From: Methylotenera sp.
GTDB lineage: Bacteria; Pseudomonadota; Gammaproteobacteria; Burkholderiales; Methylophilaceae
NCBI GenBank assembly: GCA_027487055.1
Contig: JAIYEJ010000058.1
Location: 1-8,153, forward strand
Length of the DNA: 8,153 bases
Reading direction: 5' to 3'
Shown here: positions 6,042-8,153 of the stretch, piece after piece
Layout of the letters: each line of letters begins with the position of its first letter
How positions within the stretch are numbered: the first letter of the stretch is position 1
Notes under the pieces: generated by a model
Database searches by the model: none
Told to the model about the DNA's origin: nothing
The model's input: only the letters and a program-made list of their open reading frames with translations
Translations under genes and position numbers: made by a program

Positions 6042-7562
6042 ATGAGTTTGGATATATTAAAAGGTCTTGGCGTAACAATACCTTATAAAGCTAAATATGA
6101 TAATTTTATTGGTGGAAATTGGGTGGCCCCAGTAAAAGGCGAATATTTTGATGTCATTTCACCTATAACAGGAAAAAACTACACTAAAGCAGCGCGCTCT
6201 AGCGCAGAGGATGTTGAACTCGCTTTAGATGCGGCACATAAGGCATCCGATGCTTGGGGTAAGACTTCTTACACTGAGCGTTCAAATATTCTACTTAAAA
6301 TTGCAGACCGCATTGAAGCAAATTTAAGCCTGATTGCCACTGCAGATACGGTCGACAACGGCAAGCCAATTCGAGAGACCATGAATGCGGATATTCCTTT
6401 AACAGTTGATCATTTCCGCTATTTTGCTGGTGCCATTCGTGCACAAGAGGGCTCTATCTGTGAAATTGATAACGACACTGTTGCATATCATTTTCATGAG
6501 CCATTAGGCGTTGTTGGTCAAATTATTCCTTGGAACTTCCCTATTTTAATGGCAGCTTGGAAGCTAGCGCCTGCGCTTGCAGCTGGTAACTGCGTGGTGC
6601 TAAAACCAGCTGAGTTTACCCCAATTTCTATTTTAGTGATGATGGAAGTCATTGCTGATTTAGTGCCTGCAGGTGTGATTAATATTGTAAATGGCTATGG
6701 TCGTGAAGTAGGTGCGCCACTTGCAAACAGTAAACGTATTGCCAAAATCGGCTTTACTGGTTCTACCGCAACGGGTCGCGCGATTGCAACTGCCGCGGCA
6801 AGCAACTTAATTCCTGCAACATTAGAACTTGGTGGCAAATCACCTAATATCTTTTTTGCCGATATCATGGATGAAGATGATGCATTCTTTGATAAAGCCA
6901 TTGAAGGTTTGGTGCTGTTCGCATTTAACCAAGGTGAGGTCTGCACCTGCCCTTCACGTGCTGTCATCCAAGCGTCTATCTATGACAAGTTTATGGAACG
7001 CGTGATGAAACGTGTTGCCGCGATTAAACAAGGCAACCCACTTGATCCAAATACAATGCTAGGTGCTCAGGCTTCACAAGACCAACTCAATAAAATTATG
7101 AATTATATTGATATCGGTAAACAAGAAGGTGCAGAAGTACTTTGCGGTGGCAATCGTAATATCATTAAAGGTGATTTGGAAGAGGGTTACTATGTTCAAC
7201 CTACCTTGCTTAAAGGCCATAATAAAATGCGTGTTTTCCAAGAAGAAATTTTTGGCCCTGTGTTAGCTGTGACAACCTTTAAAGATGAAGCTGATGCATT
7301 AGCAATTGCCAATGACACGATTTTTGGTTTAGGCGCTGGGGTTTGGAGCCGTAACGGTACTACTGCCTATAGAATGGGTCGTGGCATTAAGGCTGGCCGT
7401 GTATGGACAAATTGTTACCATGCATACCCTGCGCATGCAGCGTTTGGTGGCTACAAAGAATCTGGTATTGGTCGTGAAAATCACAAAATGATGCTTGATC
7501 ATTACCAACAAACTAAAAACTTGCTTGTAAGCTACAACCCAAATAAATTAGGCTTCTTCTAA
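6042..7562 (+). CDS. exaC: NAD(P)-dependent aldehyde dehydrogenase, AldB/ExaC/AcoD type
   Basis: A 506-aa soluble enzyme oxidising an aldehyde (acetaldehyde in the characterised relatives AldB, ExaC and AcoD) to the acid. Motifs are in order: oxyanion-hole Asn N165 in IIPWNFP, cofactor-binding K188 in LKPAE, Rossmann GFTGST (237-242), general base E262 in LELGGKSP, catalytic C301 in FNQGEVCTCPSR, EEIFGPV (401-407), and C-terminal FGGYKESGIGREN. The GEVCTCP form around the Cys and the DUF779 gene downstream point to this subfamily rather than betaine-aldehyde or succinate-semialdehyde dehydrogenases. The start is clear: GAGGAG (6031-6036) sits five bases before ATG 6042. It is divergent from the cyclase across a 302-bp region in which I could not identify its promoter. 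A strong terminator follows. The symbol is by family resemblance; aldB or acoD would be equally defensible. Substrate and cofactor are not shown by the sequence. Confidence 0.93.
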   Translation: MSLDILKGLGVTIPYKAKYDNFIGGNWVAPVKGEYFDVISPITGKNYTKAARSSAEDVELALDAAHKASDAWGKTSYTERSNILLKIADRIEANLSLIATADTVDNGKPIRETMNADIPLTVDHFRYFAGAIRAQEGSICEIDNDTVAYHFHEPLGVVGQIIPWNFPILMAAWKLAPALAAGNCVVLKPAEFTPISILVMMEVIADLVPAGVINIVNGYGREVGAPLANSKRIAKIGFTGSTATGRAIATAAASNLIPATLELGGKSPNIFFADIMDEDDAFFDKAIEGLVLFAFNQGEVCTCPSRAVIQASIYDKFMERVMKRVAAIKQGNPLDPNTMLGAQASQDQLNKIMNYIDIGKQEGAEVLCGGNRNIIKGDLEEGYYVQPTLLKGHNKMRVFQEEIFGPVLAVTTFKDEADALAIANDTIFGLGAGVWSRNGTTAYRMGRGIKAGRVWTNCYHAYPAHAAFGGYKESGIGRENHKMMLDHYQQTKNLLVSYNPNKLGFF

Positions 7563-7598
7563 TTTTTAAGGATAGCGAGTAGGTTTGAGTTAGAATAA

Positions 7599-7634
7599 AG
7601 GGGCGATTTATATCGCCTCTTTTTTTGTTTTTTT
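7599..7634 (+). terminator. Intrinsic terminator after the aldehyde dehydrogenase gene
   Basis: A 9-bp stem (AGGGGCGAT with ATCGCCTCT, one G-T wobble), loop TTAT, followed by a T-rich run (7620-7634) broken only by one G. This is a classic strong terminator, 36 nt after the dehydrogenase stop. Its T-run directly touches the Shine-Dalgarno of the next gene, so it must be partly read through, or a promoter must overlap it. Confidence 0.88.
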
Positions 7635-7648
7635 GGAGAGTATGCAAT

Positions 7649-8026
7649 ATGACTGAACGTGTTTCTGCAACACCACCCGCGCAAGCGCTTATAAGCAAGC
7701 TTACAGAAGAGCATGGCCCAATTGTGTTTTTGCAATCTGGCGGTTGTTGCGAAGGCAGCGGTCCGCTTTGCATGCCTAAGCATGAGCTTCACCCCAGCGC
7801 AATGGATGTAATTTTAGGTACGCTCAATGATGGTGCAGTGTTTTATATGAGTGACAGCCATTTTTCGTTTGCAGAAAACATGCATACGATTTTAGATGCG
7901 CAACCTGGCTCTAGTGGCTCGTTTTCGCTTGATTGTGGCAGTGGCTTTGCGTTTATTACACGCGGCCGCTTGTATAGCGATGAAGAACTGGAGAACTTAC
8001 CGCCTGTAGTGCGCGCTGGTTATTAA
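7649..8026 (+). CDS. DUF779 family protein, aldehyde dehydrogenase partner gene
   Basis: A 125-aa soluble protein of the DUF779 family, which recurs beside AldB/ExaC-type aldehyde dehydrogenase genes; its biochemical role is not established as far as I know. The family signature is the cysteine cluster FLQSGGCCEGSGPLCMP (about residues 27-43), followed by HPSAMDVILGT, MSDSHFSF, and C-terminal LDCGSGFAFITRGRLYSDEEL (about 96-116). The Cys residues could bind metal or be redox active (inference). ATG 7649 is chosen because GGAGAG (7635-7640) is eight bases upstream. A TTG at 7625 in the same frame lies inside the terminator T-run, and ATG 7642 is out of frame and stops after four codons. The gene lies 86 bp downstream of the dehydrogenase, across its terminator. 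Expression is probably by read-through at lower level than the enzyme. Confidence 0.88.
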   Translation: MTERVSATPPAQALISKLTEEHGPIVFLQSGGCCEGSGPLCMPKHELHPSAMDVILGTLNDGAVFYMSDSHFSFAENMHTILDAQPGSSGSFSLDCGSGFAFITRGRLYSDEELENLPPVVRAGY

Positions 8027-8063
8027 TGCATTTATTTAGTAAACAAGCTTAAACGATAAAAAA

Positions 8064-8153
8064 TTAGTGCTCTGCAAGGTCTATGGTTATTGGCTTCAAG
8101 AGCATGTCGATTAATCTATGTTTAAATAGCTCTTTATTTGCTATTAATTTAAT
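8064..8153 (-). CDS. C-terminal end of an unidentified gene (partial)
   Basis: On the minus strand a frame is open from the window edge for 29 codons to TAA (8064-8066). The peptide has a protein-like, mixed hydrophobic/charged composition (for example KELFKHRLIDMLLKPITIDLAEH), so it is probably the 3' end of a gene convergent with the DUF779 gene, 37 bp from its stop. The family cannot be recognised from so little. A competing plus-strand frame from ATG 8104 to the edge has a poorer composition and no good Shine-Dalgarno. Confidence 0.4.
   Translation of the reverse strand: MKLIANKELFKHRLIDMLLKPITIDLAEH

Noticed and set aside
7625..7648. TTG start giving the DUF779 protein eight extra residues
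   Set aside because: The codons fall inside the terminator T-run and the Shine-Dalgarno; ATG 7649 has a properly spaced GGAGAG.
7513..7792. Minus-strand open frames over the dehydrogenase/DUF779 junction
   Set aside because: They read through the terminator hairpin and the DUF779 start region and have no credible ribosome binding site or motif.

Overview
The window (about 40% G+C by eye) looks like the chromosome of a low-G+C betaproteobacterium. The PEP synthase/PpsR pair, the AldB/ExaC-type aldehyde dehydrogenase followed by a DUF779 gene, the RBS style and the codon use would fit Methylophilaceae (Methylotenera/Methylophilus-like). That placement is inference from gene content, not from a search.

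Layout. (1) 2-2172, + strand: the C-terminal 452 codons of PEP synthase (ppsA), overlapped by one base by its kinase/phosphorylase regulator ppsR. (2) 2204-3538, - strand: a full-length two-domain ChrA-type chromate transporter, convergent with ppsR. (3) 3539-4083: an AT-rich region with a good sigma-54 promoter candidate (GG/GC elements at 3737 and 3749), upstream repeats, and a 57-codon gene (3812-3985) for a strongly acidic protein of unknown function. (4) 4084-4427, - strand: a tRNA-Ser(GGA) with a TATAAT promoter and GC-rich discriminator, followed 32 nt downstream by a 73-aa gene with a C-x2-C-x13-H-x3-C zinc-site pattern. (5) 4504-5739, - strand: a six-helix membrane class III cyclase with the residue set of an adenylate cyclase. 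(6) 5740-6041: a 302-bp divergent intergenic region with tandem TTATGCGC repeats and a nested inverted repeat whose core reads as an intrinsic terminator toward the cyclase. (7) 6042-8026, + strand: the aldehyde dehydrogenase, a strong terminator, then a DUF779 gene whose RBS abuts the terminator T-tract. (8) 8064-8153, - strand: the probable last 29 codons of another gene.

How the genes work together. PpsR controls PpsA post-translationally by phosphorylating the Thr two residues before the catalytic His, and both residues are visible here, so the operon couples a gluconeogenic enzyme to its switch. The aldehyde dehydrogenase and DUF779 protein form a recurrent pair, here separated by an attenuator-like terminator. 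The cyclase is divergent from them and could share regulation across the structured intergenic region. The rest are independent units. No mobile element, CRISPR array or phage gene is visible. The most novel items are the sigma-54-driven acidic micro-gene, the structured 5893-5948 element, and the zinc-site gene in the tRNA-Ser trailer.
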